This document shows positions 26,796 through 36,207 of a DNA stretch of 64,000 nt, piece by piece (position 1 is the first letter of the stretch; every line of letters begins with the position of its first letter). The DNA is from Streptomyces xantholiticus (GTDB taxonomy: Bacteria > Actinomycetota > Actinomycetes > Streptomycetales > Streptomycetaceae). The position numbers and the translations under genes are program-made. The DNA lies in NCBI RefSeq assembly GCF_014651015.1, contig NZ_BMWB01000001.1, positions 344,068 to 408,067 of the forward strand, written 5' to 3'. The notes beneath the pieces were generated by a model. That model did no database searches and was not told the origin of the DNA. It saw nothing but the letters and a program-made list of their open reading frames with translations.

Positions 26796-27790
26796 TGCGC
26801 GTGCTCGCCCTCGGCCGACCCCGCCGTCGGGTGGTGCGGCTCATGGCCCGGGATCGTGCCGTCCGGCTTGGCGACGAGGAACAGGCCGGCCATTCCCATG
26901 TCCGAGTGGCTCTGGACGTGGCAGTGGTACATCCATGCGCCCGGGCCCACGTGTTCGCCGGCGATCACCTGGAAGCCGAAGGAGTCGGCGGGGCCGGTGA
27001 TCTTGTTGTCGATGACCCGGCTGACGTCCTCCGGCCCCGACAGCAGGCCGGTCCTGTTGTCCGCCCAGCGGTGACCGTGCATGTGGAAGGTGTGGTAGTA
27101 CTCGCCGTGCGTGATCATGATGATCTCGACGCGGTCGCCGACCGTGGCAAGGAAGTTGGGCGGGTCGGCGGCCGGGCGGTTGTTGATCGTCATGTCGTTG
27201 AAGACGATGGTGAACTGCTTGTCGGGAAGGATGTCGTCCTTCCTGCGCACCACCAGCGGACCGTAGAGGCCCTTGCGGATGCCCCCGGTACCGTGGTCGG
27301 TGCCGACCACATGGTCGTGGTAGTGCCAGTAGCCCGCACTACCGGGCCGCCAGGTGCCGTCCGGGCGTCTGCCAGGGATGTGGGTGCGCCAGGTGTAGGT
27401 GCGAGTGGTGCCCGGTTCGACATGACTGCGGCTCACCTTGGTGCCGTCGTTGGCGATGTCGTAGTCGACGCCGTGCGGGTGCAGGCTCACGGGGACGTCC
27501 ATCAGGTTCTCGAACTCGATGTGCAGCGTGTCCCCTTCGACGAGTTCGATCAGCGGACCGGGAATCGTCGCCCTGCCCTTCTCCAGGCCGTATCCCATCT
27601 GTCCGTCGGCCAATTTCTCCGCGTACAGCTTGAGGTGGCGTATTCGGCCGCCGGCCCGGGCAGTTCTGGGTGCGCCCTTCGCCGGGGCCGGGGCAGCATT
27701 GGAGGCGGAAGGGATCGACAACGATGTCACACCTGTGGCCGCCGCGGCGCCGCCCGCGACCAGGCGCCGATTGAAGCTCCGTCTGTCCAT
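26792..27790 (-). CDS. Two-domain small laccase (multicopper oxidase, SLAC-like)
   Basis: A secreted two-domain laccase of 332 residues of the Streptomyces SLAC/EpoA type, which assembles as a trimer and oxidises phenols and other donors while reducing O2 to water. The N-terminal twin-arginine signal (DRRSFNRRL) sends it out folded with copper. Copper ligand motifs are complete: HPHG (residues 104-107), [14 protein letters not shown] and [18 protein letters not shown] precedes the ATG at 27790. It is divergent from the ThuA/sugar dehydrogenase operon with 196 bases between, a conserved-looking arrangement that hints at a shared extracellular redox role. Confidence 0.94.
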   Translation of the reverse strand: MDRRSFNRRLVAGGAAAATGVTSLSIPSASNAAPAPAKGAPRTARAGGRIRHLKLYAEKLADGQMGYGLEKGRATIPGPLIELVEGDTLHIEFENLMDVPVSLHPHGVDYDIANDGTKVSRSHVEPGTTRTYTWRTHIPGRRPDGTWRPGSAGYWHYHDHVVGTDHGTGGIRKGLYGPLVVRRKDDILPDKQFTIVFNDMTINNRPAADPPNFLATVGDRVEIIMITHGEYYHTFHMHGHRWADNRTGLLSGPEDVSRVIDNKITGPADSFGFQVIAGEHVGPGAWMYHCHVQSHSDMGMAGLFLVAKPDGTIPGHEPHHPTAGSAEGEHAH

Positions 27791-27917
27791 GTCGAACTCT
27801 CCAGTCATCGGCAGAGATTGACGGGGCGTACCGACCCCGGGGACGGCCACACGGTAACCGGGTGATCTTCGTTTATCCACAGTCAGGACAAAGTTCGTCG
27901 GATTGCGGTCATACCTC

Positions 27918-27946
27918 TTGGCGAAGCACCGAAAGACGTCTAGCTT
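27918..27946 (+). promoter_or_regulatory. Promoter of the ThuA/sugar dehydrogenase operon
   Basis: TTGGCG (27918-27923) and TAGCTT (27941-27946) separated by 17 bases. The predicted transcript starts near 27953, giving a leader of about 34 bases with GGGTGA just before the ATG at 27987. Confidence 0.55.
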
Positions 27947-27986
27947 CAACGGCTGTTGTTGTGACCACAGAGGGATGGGTGACCAC

Positions 27987-30476
27987 ATGCAGCGCGCACC
28001 ACATCACAGGTCCGGAGAGACACGATCGCGAAAACGCCTACTGGCGGCGGCACTTGGCGTCGGCGCCCTGACCGCGTCCCTGCTCGGAGGGGGCAGCATC
28101 GCCGGCGCCGCGCCCCAACCGGAGCCCAGGACAACGTTGTCCCTTCCGTCGCCGCCCGGTGGCGCGAGTGTGCGGGTGCTCGTGTTCCACGCGTCCGCCA
28201 CCGCCGAGTCGCCGACCGTGGACGCCGGTATCGCGGCGATCGAGACGATCGGTCAGACCGGGCCTGCGGCCGGCCGGTTCGGGACGGCGGCCACCGACGA
28301 CCCCGCGGTCTTCACCGACGCCAAGCAACTGGGCCGCTTCAACGCAGTCGTTTTCCTCACCGGCGGCGGCGATGTGCTCGACCCCGCCCAGGAGGCCGGC
28401 CTCGAGTCGTACCTGGAGGCGGGCGGCGGCTTCGTCGGCATCCACGAGGCGGCGCGCACCGAGCCGTACTCCGACTGGTTCACCGGCCTGATCGGGGCCC
28501 GGCCGACCGGGGCGCCCAGCAGCACCCAGCGGGCCGTCGTCGAGGTCGGCGACCGGATGCACCCGGCCACCACATCGCTTCCGCTGCAGTGGAAGCGGCC
28601 CGACAGGTGGTTCAACTGGGTGCAGAACCCCTCGGGCAGGGTGCACACCGTGGCGCGGGTGAAGGAGAACTCGTACACCCCGGCGGCCGAGCCCAACGGA
28701 TGGGACCATCCGGTCTCCTGGTGCCGTGACTACGACGGCGGCCGCTCCTTCTACACCGGCATGGGCGGTACGGTCGACAGCTTCGCCGAGACCGACTTCC
28801 GCGACCATCTGCGCGGCGCGCTCGCCTGGACGGCCCGCATCTCGCAGGCCGACTGCAAGGCGACCATCGACGCCAACTACACGGCCGAACGGGTCACCGA
28901 GCCCAACCAGCCGGGCAGGAACGACCAGATCGGTGAGCCGCACGGCCTGGTCGTCGCACCGGACGGGCGGGTGCTCTACATCGGGCGCGGCGGCGCCGAC
29001 TCGTCCCAGCCCGTGGTCACCGACTGGAACGACCCCGGCATCGGAAAGGGCCGGGGCGAGATCCACGTCTACGAACCGAAGACGAAGCAGGTCACCCGGG
29101 CCGGTGCGCTGACCGTCTTCGGCAACAAGGGCGGCGGTGACGAGTTGGTCAAGAACGAGGAGGGGCTGCTCGGCATCGAGCTGGACCCTGACTTCATGAC
29201 CAACGGCTGGGTGTATCTGCACTACACGCCCCACTCCGAGATCGACCGTGACACGCGCATGGCCGAGCGGCGTGTCTCCCGCTTCACACTCGACCTCGCC
29301 ACCAACCGTCTGGACCCGGCGAGCGAGAAGGTGCTGCTGCACTGGCCGGTGCAGATCCACAGCTGCTGCCACGCGGGCGGCGGGATGGCCCGGGACTCGA
29401 AGGGCAACCTGTACATCGCGACCGGCGACAACAACTCGTCAGGCTTCAGCGGCGGTTATTCCGGAAACAACCCGGACCCCGACTTCAAGGGCGTCTCGTT
29501 CGCCGACGCGCGCCGCACCGCGGGCAACACCAACAACCTCAACGGCAAGATCCTTCGGATCCACCCCGAGGACGACGGCACCTACACCCTGCCCGAGGGC
29601 AACCTGTTCACAGGCGAGGAAACCGCCGAGGGCGGCGGGAAGACCCGCGGCGAGATCTATGTGATGGGCGTCCGCAACCCGGCGCGGATCTTCGTCGACC
29701 GGAAGACGGACATCCTCTACGCCGGCTGGGTCGGCCCGGACGCAGGCGCCCCCTCGACGACCTGGGGTCCGGCCAAGTACGACACCTTCGCCGCCATCAC
29801 CAAGGCCGGCAACCACGGCTGGCCGTACTGCATGGGCAACAACCAGCCCTACCGCGACCGCAATCTGCCCGACCCGAGCAAGCCGCTCGGCTGGTACGAC
29901 TGCGACGCCCCGAAGAACGAGTCGCCCAACAACGACGGTCTGGTGAACCTGCCGCCGGTCACGCCCAACACCATCTGGTACTCGCCGCAGGGCGGTGGGG
30001 TGGACTACCCGCGGGACGCGAACGGCATCCCCAGCTACAAACAGGAGGAGCAGAAGCTGCTGCTGCCGTGGCTCAAGGGCGGCGGCCAGGCGACCATGAA
30101 CGGCCCCGTGTACCGCTACGACGCGTCGAGCGACTCGCCGGTCAAGTGGCCCGCGTACTGGGACGGCAAGTGGTTCGTCGGCGACTTCTACGACGGCGAG
30201 CAGCCGCGCCACGCGGTGCTGACCGACCCGAGGACCGTCGGCATGGGCGGTCTGCCCGTGCACGCCGAGTCGCTCAAGAAGATCGTGCCGGTGGGCTCGG
30301 GCGGTATCCGCAACCTCATGGACTGGAAGTTCGCGCCGGACGGGTCGCTGTACGTCCTGGACTACGGGCGCGGGTTCTTCACCTCCGACTCCAACTCCGC
30401 GCTGTGGCACGTGACCTACCAGGGCGGCGGGGCGACCCCGGCCGCCGATCAACTGGCGAGGAGGGCGGCGCAGTGA
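27987..30476 (+). CDS. Secreted ThuA domain - glucose/sorbosone dehydrogenase (PQQ-type) fusion
   Basis: An 829-residue exported fusion. After a signal peptide (about 1-40) comes a ThuA-like domain (about 60-300; [30 protein letters not shown]), a class I glutamine amidotransferase-like fold linked to keto-sugar metabolism. The C-terminal half is a beta-propeller glucose/sorbosone dehydrogenase (about 310-820; [56 protein letters not shown]), which usually binds PQQ and oxidises sugars. The ATG at 27987 is chosen for its GGGTGA site; ATG at 27975 is less well spaced. It overlaps the next gene by four bases, so the products are coupled. Confidence 0.88.
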   Translation: MQRAPHHRSGETRSRKRLLAAALGVGALTASLLGGGSIAGAAPQPEPRTTLSLPSPPGGASVRVLVFHASATAESPTVDAGIAAIETIGQTGPAAGRFGTAATDDPAVFTDAKQLGRFNAVVFLTGGGDVLDPAQEAGLESYLEAGGGFVGIHEAARTEPYSDWFTGLIGARPTGAPSSTQRAVVEVGDRMHPATTSLPLQWKRPDRWFNWVQNPSGRVHTVARVKENSYTPAAEPNGWDHPVSWCRDYDGGRSFYTGMGGTVDSFAETDFRDHLRGALAWTARISQADCKATIDANYTAERVTEPNQPGRNDQIGEPHGLVVAPDGRVLYIGRGGADSSQPVVTDWNDPGIGKGRGEIHVYEPKTKQVTRAGALTVFGNKGGGDELVKNEEGLLGIELDPDFMTNGWVYLHYTPHSEIDRDTRMAERRVSRFTLDLATNRLDPASEKVLLHWPVQIHSCCHAGGGMARDSKGNLYIATGDNNSSGFSGGYSGNNPDPDFKGVSFADARRTAGNTNNLNGKILRIHPEDDGTYTLPEGNLFTGEETAEGGGKTRGEIYVMGVRNPARIFVDRKTDILYAGWVGPDAGAPSTTWGPAKYDTFAAITKAGNHGWPYCMGNNQPYRDRNLPDPSKPLGWYDCDAPKNESPNNDGLVNLPPVTPNTIWYSPQGGGVDYPRDANGIPSYKQEEQKLLLPWLKGGGQATMNGPVYRYDASSDSPVKWPAYWDGKWFVGDFYDGEQPRHAVLTDPRTVGMGGLPVHAESLKKIVPVGSGGIRNLMDWKFAPDGSLYVLDYGRGFFTSDSNSALWHVTYQGGGATPAADQLARRAAQ

Positions 30477-32698
30477 CACTCGGACACCGAACCGCGAGTG
30501 TGTGGACGGCCCTGCTGGCCGCCGTGGTGATGGTCGTCGGACTGACGTCCGTGCCCGCCCACGGCAAGGCGGTTGCCGACCGGGCCGGGGCGGACGGACC
30601 GGCGGCCGCCGAGCAGGTGCTGACCTGGACGGCCGGTGACCCGATCGACCGCTATCTGTCGTTCCCGGCCACCGCGGTGGCCGGCCCTGCGACGATCGTC
30701 TTCGAGAACAGCAAGGCCACCGGCAACACGACGGGCATGCCGCACACCCTGACGTTCTCCGTGTCCGACGTCGAGTTCAACAACGACGTACAGCTGAACC
30801 TGCTGGCCAATCCGGGCGACGACACGGACGGCAGGCACACCGCCCGGGTCAACCTCACCCCCGGCCGGTACTTCTACCACTGCACCATCCCCGGCCACGG
30901 CTCCATGCAGGGCATCCTGACCGTCACCGAGGGCAGCGGCGAGGACACCACCGCACCCGTCACGACGGCGAAGGTGGACGGCGACAGGAACGCCGACGGC
31001 GCCTACATCGGGCAGGCATCCGTCTCCCTGGCGGCGACCGACGCCGGCGCGGGCGTCGACAGGATCGAGCACGCGCTGGGCGCGGACGGCCCGTGGCAGC
31101 CGTACACGGCGCCGGTCGTCGTCGACCGGGTCGGCACCCACACGGTCCGCTACCGCGCGTACGACAAGGCGGGCAACGTCGAGACGGAGAAGTCCGTCGA
31201 CTTCGCCGTCGTCGCCCCACCCACGGACGACACCAGCGCGCCGGAGACCTCCGCCACGGTGAGCGGCGAGAAGGACGATCAGGGCCGGTACGTGGGGATG
31301 GCCACGGTCACCGTGACCGCCTCCGACGCGGGCTCCGGCGTCAACACCGTCGCGTACGCGGTCGGGGACGGCACCTGGCAGCCGTACACCGCGCCGGTGA
31401 TGGTGCGCGACGCGGGAGCGCACACGGTCCGCTACAAGGCGACCGACAAGGCGGGCAACGCGTCCGCCGAGAAGTCCGTGGAGTTCACGGTCGTCGAACC
31501 GCCGGCCGAGGACAAGGAGCCGCCGCAGACCACCGCCGGCATCGCGGGCGACCAGAACTCCGACGGCGCGTACGTCGGACGGGCCACGGTCACTGTCGTC
31601 GCGGTCGACTCCGGCGGCTCGGGCCTCGAGAAGATCGAGTACTCGCTCGACGGCGGCCCGTACCTCGCCTACACCGAGCCGGTTGCCGTCGACCGGGTCG
31701 GCTTCCACACCGTTCTCCACCGGGCCACGGACAAGGCGGGCAACACCTCCGAGGCCAGGAGCCTGTCGTTCTCCGTCACCGAGGGAGGCGGCGTCCCCGC
31801 ACCCAACTGCCCCGAGTACGACGAACGCACGACGGTCGTCGTCGGTGAGGTCGACACCGGTGTCCCGAACCGTATGACACGCAGCCGCTGCACCATCAAC
31901 GAGCTGATCGAGGACGAGAAGGACTGGTCCTCGCACGCCCTGTTCCTCAAGCACGTGGACGAGGTGCTCGACCGGCTCCTCGAGGAGGGTGTCATCGACG
32001 GCCGCGAGCACCGGAAGATCTACCGCGCGGCCACGGAGTCCGGCATCGGCAAGCCCGGTCGGACCGACGGTTATCGCAAGATCTTCGACGGCACCGAGCA
32101 ATCCTTCTCCAAGTGGCAGCACGTCGGCGGCGGCAGGTTCTCGCTCGGCGAGGACGGGGCGATGACCAGCAGCACCACCGTCCCGGGCATGGGCATGCTG
32201 TGGTTCCCGCAGCGTCAGTACGGCGACTTCTCGCTCAGGCTCCAGTGGCGCGACGACGCACCGGCCTCGGGCAACGCCAACGGCGGTGTCTTCGTGCGCT
32301 TCCCGTGGGTCCACGACAACCCGGAGGAGCCCCGCCCGGAGTGGGTCGCCATCAAGTACGGCCATGAGGTGCAGATCCTCGACCGTCCGGACGGCGACAT
32401 GTACAAGTCCGGCTCGATCTACGGCTTCGACCGCGTCGGCCTCGGCGGCGCGGGAGTGACCCCGAAGGGCACCTGGAACGACTACGAGATCCGGGTGGAG
32501 GGCCAGCACTACTCGATCTTCCGCAACGGCAGGCTGATCAACGAATTCGACAACTCCGGCGGCCAGGTGTTCGACCCGCCGCGCTCCGACGACCCGGGCA
32601 CGGACGGCCGCCGGTACGCCACCGGCTACGTCGGCCTCCAGGTCCACGGCACGACGGACGTGATCTCCTACCGCGACATCAGGATCAGGGAGCTGTAG
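30473..32698 (+). CDS. Secreted cupredoxin - three Ig-like repeats - DUF1080 (3-keto-glycoside hydrolase-like) protein
   Basis: A 741-residue exported modular protein. Order: signal peptide (1-25), a blue-copper cupredoxin domain (about 45-155) with the ligand loop YFYHCTIPGHGSMQG (Cys, His, Met), and three tandem Ig-like/OmpL47 repeats of about 90 residues (each with an AxDAGSGV-like and DKAGN motif). A helical linker with two cysteines follows, then a C-terminal DUF1080 domain (about 535-741, FDGTEQSFSKWQH and FSLRLQWRDDA). DUF1080 proteins include 3-keto-disaccharide hydrolases. The GTG at 30473 overlaps the upstream stop. Joint expression with ThuA-sugar dehydrogenase suggests oxidation to 3-keto sugars, electron pick-up by the cupredoxin, then cleavage. 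Confidence 0.88.
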   Translation: MTLGHRTASVWTALLAAVVMVVGLTSVPAHGKAVADRAGADGPAAAEQVLTWTAGDPIDRYLSFPATAVAGPATIVFENSKATGNTTGMPHTLTFSVSDVEFNNDVQLNLLANPGDDTDGRHTARVNLTPGRYFYHCTIPGHGSMQGILTVTEGSGEDTTAPVTTAKVDGDRNADGAYIGQASVSLAATDAGAGVDRIEHALGADGPWQPYTAPVVVDRVGTHTVRYRAYDKAGNVETEKSVDFAVVAPPTDDTSAPETSATVSGEKDDQGRYVGMATVTVTASDAGSGVNTVAYAVGDGTWQPYTAPVMVRDAGAHTVRYKATDKAGNASAEKSVEFTVVEPPAEDKEPPQTTAGIAGDQNSDGAYVGRATVTVVAVDSGGSGLEKIEYSLDGGPYLAYTEPVAVDRVGFHTVLHRATDKAGNTSEARSLSFSVTEGGGVPAPNCPEYDERTTVVVGEVDTGVPNRMTRSRCTINELIEDEKDWSSHALFLKHVDEVLDRLLEEGVIDGREHRKIYRAATESGIGKPGRTDGYRKIFDGTEQSFSKWQHVGGGRFSLGEDGAMTSSTTVPGMGMLWFPQRQYGDFSLRLQWRDDAPASGNANGGVFVRFPWVHDNPEEPRPEWVAIKYGHEVQILDRPDGDMYKSGSIYGFDRVGLGGAGVTPKGTWNDYEIRVEGQHYSIFRNGRLINEFDNSGGQVFDPPRSDDPGTDGRRYATGYVGLQVHGTTDVISYRDIRIREL

Positions 32699-32717
32699 TC
32701 CCGGGTTCGTTCGCCGG

Positions 32718-32751
32718 CTGCCCCGCCGTCCCGTCCGGGACGGCGGGGCAG
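32718..32751 (+). terminator. Perfect 16-bp stem terminator
   Basis: CTGCCCCGCCGTCCCG (32718-32733) and its exact complement (32736-32751), only two unpaired bases between, 20 bases after the DUF1080 gene. It ends the sugar dehydrogenase transcript and isolates the next operon. Confidence 0.85.
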
Positions 32752-32849
32752 CGGTGCGTCGCCACCCGTGCCGCTACTCAGCCGCGGGGCGGCGGAAATG
32801 AGCAGCTGTACTCAGGCCCGCCCGGCCGGGCCGCTGCGACGATCGCCGC

Positions 32850-33872
32850 ATGCTCAAACACACGAGCGATCCGCGTCAGCGGGTCGGTATCACCGGCGTC
32901 GGCAGCGCGCTGCCCGACACGGTGCTGACATCGCACAGCCTGCAGCGCGAGGCGACCGCGCACCTCGCCAAGTCCCTGCCCGGCACGCTGCTCGCGCAGG
33001 CCACCGGCATCGACACGCGGCACGTCGCGGCCGACGACGAGTACGCCTCGACGCTCGCGCTGCGCGCCGGCCGCCGTGCTCTGGCGCAGGCGTCGCTCGA
33101 CCCGCACGACATCGACCTGCTGCTGTTCGCCTCAGCGTCACGCGACATGGTCGAGCCCGCCACAGCCCACATCGTGCAGGCCCGGCTCGGTTCGAAGGCG
33201 CACGCCCTGGACGTCACCAACGCCTGCAACAGCTTCGTCAACGGGATCGACGTCGCCCGCAGCACCATCCTGGCGGGCCGTGCCCGGCGGGCGCTGGTCG
33301 TCACGGGCGAGACGCCGACCCGTGCGATACGCCGTACGCCGGCCGACTTCGCCGAGTTCCGAGCGGGTTTCGCGGGCTACACCTTCGGGGACGCCGGGGC
33401 GGCCGTGGTCCTGGAAGCGGTGGAGCGCGGCGGCATTTTGGACGTGGACACCGAGACGCACTCCGAGCACTGGGACGTCGGGGGCATCCCCGGCGGCGGC
33501 TCGCGTCACCCACGCGGCGACGAGCACACCTACTTCCGTGGCGACGGTCATGAACTGCGCGGCGTCTTCGAGAAGGTGGGCGCCTCCGTCGTCGAACGGA
33601 CCCTGCACCGGGTGGGCCTGGACTGGGACGGCTTCGCGAAGGTGCTGGTCCACCAGGTGACCGTGCCGTATCTCGAGCGGTTCGCCGAGCTGACCGGCGT
33701 GCCCGTGGACAAGCTCGTGGTCACCGTCCCGGAGCTCGGCAACATCGCCAGCGCGAGCATCGGTGTGCAGCTCGAGCGGGTGTACGGGGAGCTGACGGCG
33801 GGTGAGCGGGTGCTGTTCGTCGGCCTCGGCGGCGGCATCAGCATCATGACGATGGTCTGGGAGAAGTCATGA
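32850..33872 (+). CDS. 3-oxoacyl-ACP synthase III-like condensing enzyme (OleA/FabH family)
   Basis: A 340-residue thiolase-fold condensing enzyme. The catalytic set is intact: Cys126 (TNACNSF), His268 (LVHQVTV) and Asn298 (LGNIASAS). FabH-type enzymes prime fatty acid synthesis, whereas OleA-type enzymes join two acyl-CoAs head to head; both use this set. The neighbours (adenylate-forming enzyme, extended SDR) resemble OleC and OleD, which makes an OleA-like role more likely than a housekeeping FabH. It is the first gene of a five-gene operon and overlaps the glycosyltransferase by four bases. The chain length cannot be predicted by eye. Confidence 0.88.
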   Translation: MLKHTSDPRQRVGITGVGSALPDTVLTSHSLQREATAHLAKSLPGTLLAQATGIDTRHVAADDEYASTLALRAGRRALAQASLDPHDIDLLLFASASRDMVEPATAHIVQARLGSKAHALDVTNACNSFVNGIDVARSTILAGRARRALVVTGETPTRAIRRTPADFAEFRAGFAGYTFGDAGAAVVLEAVERGGILDVDTETHSEHWDVGGIPGGGSRHPRGDEHTYFRGDGHELRGVFEKVGASVVERTLHRVGLDWDGFAKVLVHQVTVPYLERFAELTGVPVDKLVVTVPELGNIASASIGVQLERVYGELTAGERVLFVGLGGGISIMTMVWEKS

Positions 33873-34624
33873 GCGGCCGCGGCGATCTGTGGGTGATCGT
33901 TCCCGCGCACCAGGAGGAGGAACGGCTGGCCGGTACCCTGCGCGCCCTCGCGGCGCAGCGGGACCGCGACTTCACCCTGCTCGTGGTCGACAACGCCTCG
34001 TCCGACCGCACCGGCATCATCGCCAGGGACTTCGCGACCGGCGCGCCGTTCCCGGTGGAGGTGCTCGAGGAGCCGGAGAAGGGTGTGGGCTGCGCCGTGG
34101 ACACCGGTTTCCGGCACGCCATCGAGCAAGGTGCGACGCTGCTGGCACGCACCGACGCCGACTGTCTGCCACGGCCCGGCTGGACACAGGCCGCCCGCGC
34201 CGCGATGACCGGCCGGCCGGGACCGAGCATGGTGTGCGGGCGAGTCGTCGCCCGGCGCGACGAGCACGGTCCGCTCGGACGGGCAGGGTTCTCGGCCCTG
34301 GTGTCGCTGGCCGCCCTGTTCGGCCGGCTCCGGCCCGCGCACGCCCGCAGGAACGGCTACCTGGCGCCCTACCGCATGCACGCCGGCAACAACATGGCGA
34401 TCACCGCCGACCTGTATCTGGCCTGCGGCGGCATGCCGCGCCGGCCGTCGCCGACGGACCGGCTGTTCCTGAACCGGGTACGGCGAAAGACGGACCGGAT
34501 CGTGCGCTGCCCCGCCATGGTCGTCGAGAACTCCACACGCAGGCTCCGGGCGTACGGCATCCGGGGCACCGCCCGCTGGTACCTGGACCAGGGCAGCGGC
34601 GGACGCGGCGACGACCCCCGCTGA
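33869..34624 (+). CDS. Glycosyltransferase family 2
   Basis: A 251-residue GT-A fold glycosyltransferase without membrane helices. The N-terminal WVIVPAHQEEERLAGTL, the nucleotide segment VVDNASSDRTG and a metal-site DADC (in ARTDADCLPR) are present, followed by a YRMHAGNNMAITADLYLACGG acceptor-region motif. It probably transfers a sugar, perhaps to the lipid or hydroxyacid made by its neighbours. ATGA overlap with the condensing enzyme; 98 bases before the adenylate-forming gene, the only real gap in the operon. No sugar biosynthesis gene is nearby. Confidence 0.86.
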   Translation: MSGRGDLWVIVPAHQEEERLAGTLRALAAQRDRDFTLLVVDNASSDRTGIIARDFATGAPFPVEVLEEPEKGVGCAVDTGFRHAIEQGATLLARTDADCLPRPGWTQAARAAMTGRPGPSMVCGRVVARRDEHGPLGRAGFSALVSLAALFGRLRPAHARRNGYLAPYRMHAGNNMAITADLYLACGGMPRRPSPTDRLFLNRVRRKTDRIVRCPAMVVENSTRRLRAYGIRGTARWYLDQGSGGRGDDPR

Positions 34625-34722
34625 CGCGCTCACTCCCGAACCGGGGCGGCCTGGGGCCCCTCGCGAACCAACGGCGCGCTGCGCACCGCGGACCCGCTCC
34701 GACTACCCGTGGACGGCTCATC

Positions 34723-36207
34723 ATGCTCGACCTTCTCGACCACTCACTGTGCTCCTCGCCCGAGCGCCCCGCCGTGCTCGGCACGACCCGCACCGGGCGG
34801 ACCCGCGTCCGGGCCACCCGGGGCGAACTCGCGGGTCTGGCCGACGCGTACGCCTCTTCGCTGTTCGCACGCGGCCTGCGCCCCGGTGACACCGTCGGTG
34901 TCGCGGTGCGTCCCGGGCCACGGGCGCTCGCCGTCCTGCTCGCCCTGTGGCGGCTCGGGCTGCGCGGCGCCGTACTCGACCCCGGCGCCGGACCCGATGT
35001 GCTGCGCGCCAGGCTGGCGTCGGTCCGGCCCTCGCTCGTGCTGGCCGATGCCGCCGCACAGGCGGTCGCCGGCTGGGCCCGGCCACTGGCGGCGCGGGCA
35101 CGGCTGGCTCTGCCGCCCCTGGAGGAGCTCGGCCCGGTGGCCACGGTCGGGCGCCGGCTTCCCGGCTGCGCACCCGCGCTCGGCAGGGCCGACGCGCGCG
35201 TTCCGTCGTTCGACCACGGCGACGCCGACGCCGTCATCGTGTTCACGTCCGGTACGACGTCCCGGCCGAGGGCCGTGGTCCACACCCGCTCCGGCCTCGC
35301 CGCCGGCATGAGTACGGTCGCTGCACTGTTCCGTGCCCGGCCGGGCGAACCCGTTGCCGGGGGAACGTTCTTCGTCCTCGTCCCCGCACTGGCCCAGGGC
35401 GCGCCGGTGGCGCTTCCGGCGCGCTCCCCGAAGGTCCTGGCACGACAGCTTCAGCGACTGCGCCCGCAGGCCACGTATCTGACGCCACCTCAGCTGCGGG
35501 ACGCTCTGAACGCCGGCGCCCGTTTCACGGGCCGAGTGTGGACCGGTTCGGCGCCGGCCGGCGCCGAACTGCTGAGTCGGGTACGGGCCGCAGGCGCGGC
35601 GGAGGCCTGGGGTGTGTACGCGCTCACCGAGCTGTTCCCCGCCGCGGCGGTCGAGTCCCGGGACAAGGCGGCGTACACGGGGGCGGGGGATCTCGTCGGT
35701 GATCCGCTGCCGGGTGTCGAGGTGCGCACGGAGGCCGGTCAGCTGCTGCTGTCCGGACCGGCGGCAAGGAACCGCTACCTCGGGGAGGACCCCGACCCAT
35801 GGGTGCGAACGGGCGACCGGGCCCATCTGGACGCCTCCGGCCGGATCGTGCTCGAGGGCCGCTGCAAGGACATGGTGCTGCGGCGTGCCGAAAACATCTA
35901 TCCAGGTCTGTACGAGCCCTCGCTGCATGTGCCCGGGGTGGAGCTCGCCGTGCTGGTCGGAGTCCCGGCGGGCGACGGCGACGAGCGGCTGGTCGCCGTC
36001 GTCCAGCCCCGGCCGGGCCACGACGAGTCCCGGCTGAGGGCCGCGCTCGCCGGGCCGCTGCGACGGATGGGCTCGGCCCGGCCGGACGCGCTGCTCCTCG
36101 CGGACGTGCCGCTGTCCGGCCGGTCGCGCAAACCGGACCGGGCGGCGACGGCGCGCTTGGCGGCGGAACGCCTGGGCACGGCGGGGCCCACGGAGGTGCG
36201 GACATGA
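34723..36207 (+). CDS. AMP-dependent acyl synthetase/ligase (OleC-like)
   Basis: A 494-residue adenylate-forming enzyme. The phosphate loop FTSGTTSRPRAV (about residues 174-185) departs from the usual TSGTTGxPKG: both the second Gly and the Lys are changed (to Ser and Arg). The hinge region reads GRCKDMVLRRAENIYPGLYEP, where most ligases have NIYPAEVE. C-terminal Lys is present in SGRSRKPDRAA. Such divergent ligases include beta-lactone synthetases (OleC). Substrate class is therefore inferred as a 2-alkyl-3-hydroxy acid; ordinary acyl-CoA or acyl-ACP ligation is the alternative. It overlaps the next P450 gene by four bases. Confidence 0.84.
   Translation: MLDLLDHSLCSSPERPAVLGTTRTGRTRVRATRGELAGLADAYASSLFARGLRPGDTVGVAVRPGPRALAVLLALWRLGLRGAVLDPGAGPDVLRARLASVRPSLVLADAAAQAVAGWARPLAARARLALPPLEELGPVATVGRRLPGCAPALGRADARVPSFDHGDADAVIVFTSGTTSRPRAVVHTRSGLAAGMSTVAALFRARPGEPVAGGTFFVLVPALAQGAPVALPARSPKVLARQLQRLRPQATYLTPPQLRDALNAGARFTGRVWTGSAPAGAELLSRVRAAGAAEAWGVYALTELFPAAAVESRDKAAYTGAGDLVGDPLPGVEVRTEAGQLLLSGPAARNRYLGEDPDPWVRTGDRAHLDASGRIVLEGRCKDMVLRRAENIYPGLYEPSLHVPGVELAVLVGVPAGDGDERLVAVVQPRPGHDESRLRAALAGPLRRMGSARPDALLLADVPLSGRSRKPDRAATARLAAERLGTAGPTEVRT

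Noticed and set aside
30449..32647. Large minus-strand frame opposite the cupredoxin-DUF1080 gene
   Set aside because: Antisense composition artefact of repeated Ig-like coding; no domain or ribosome site.
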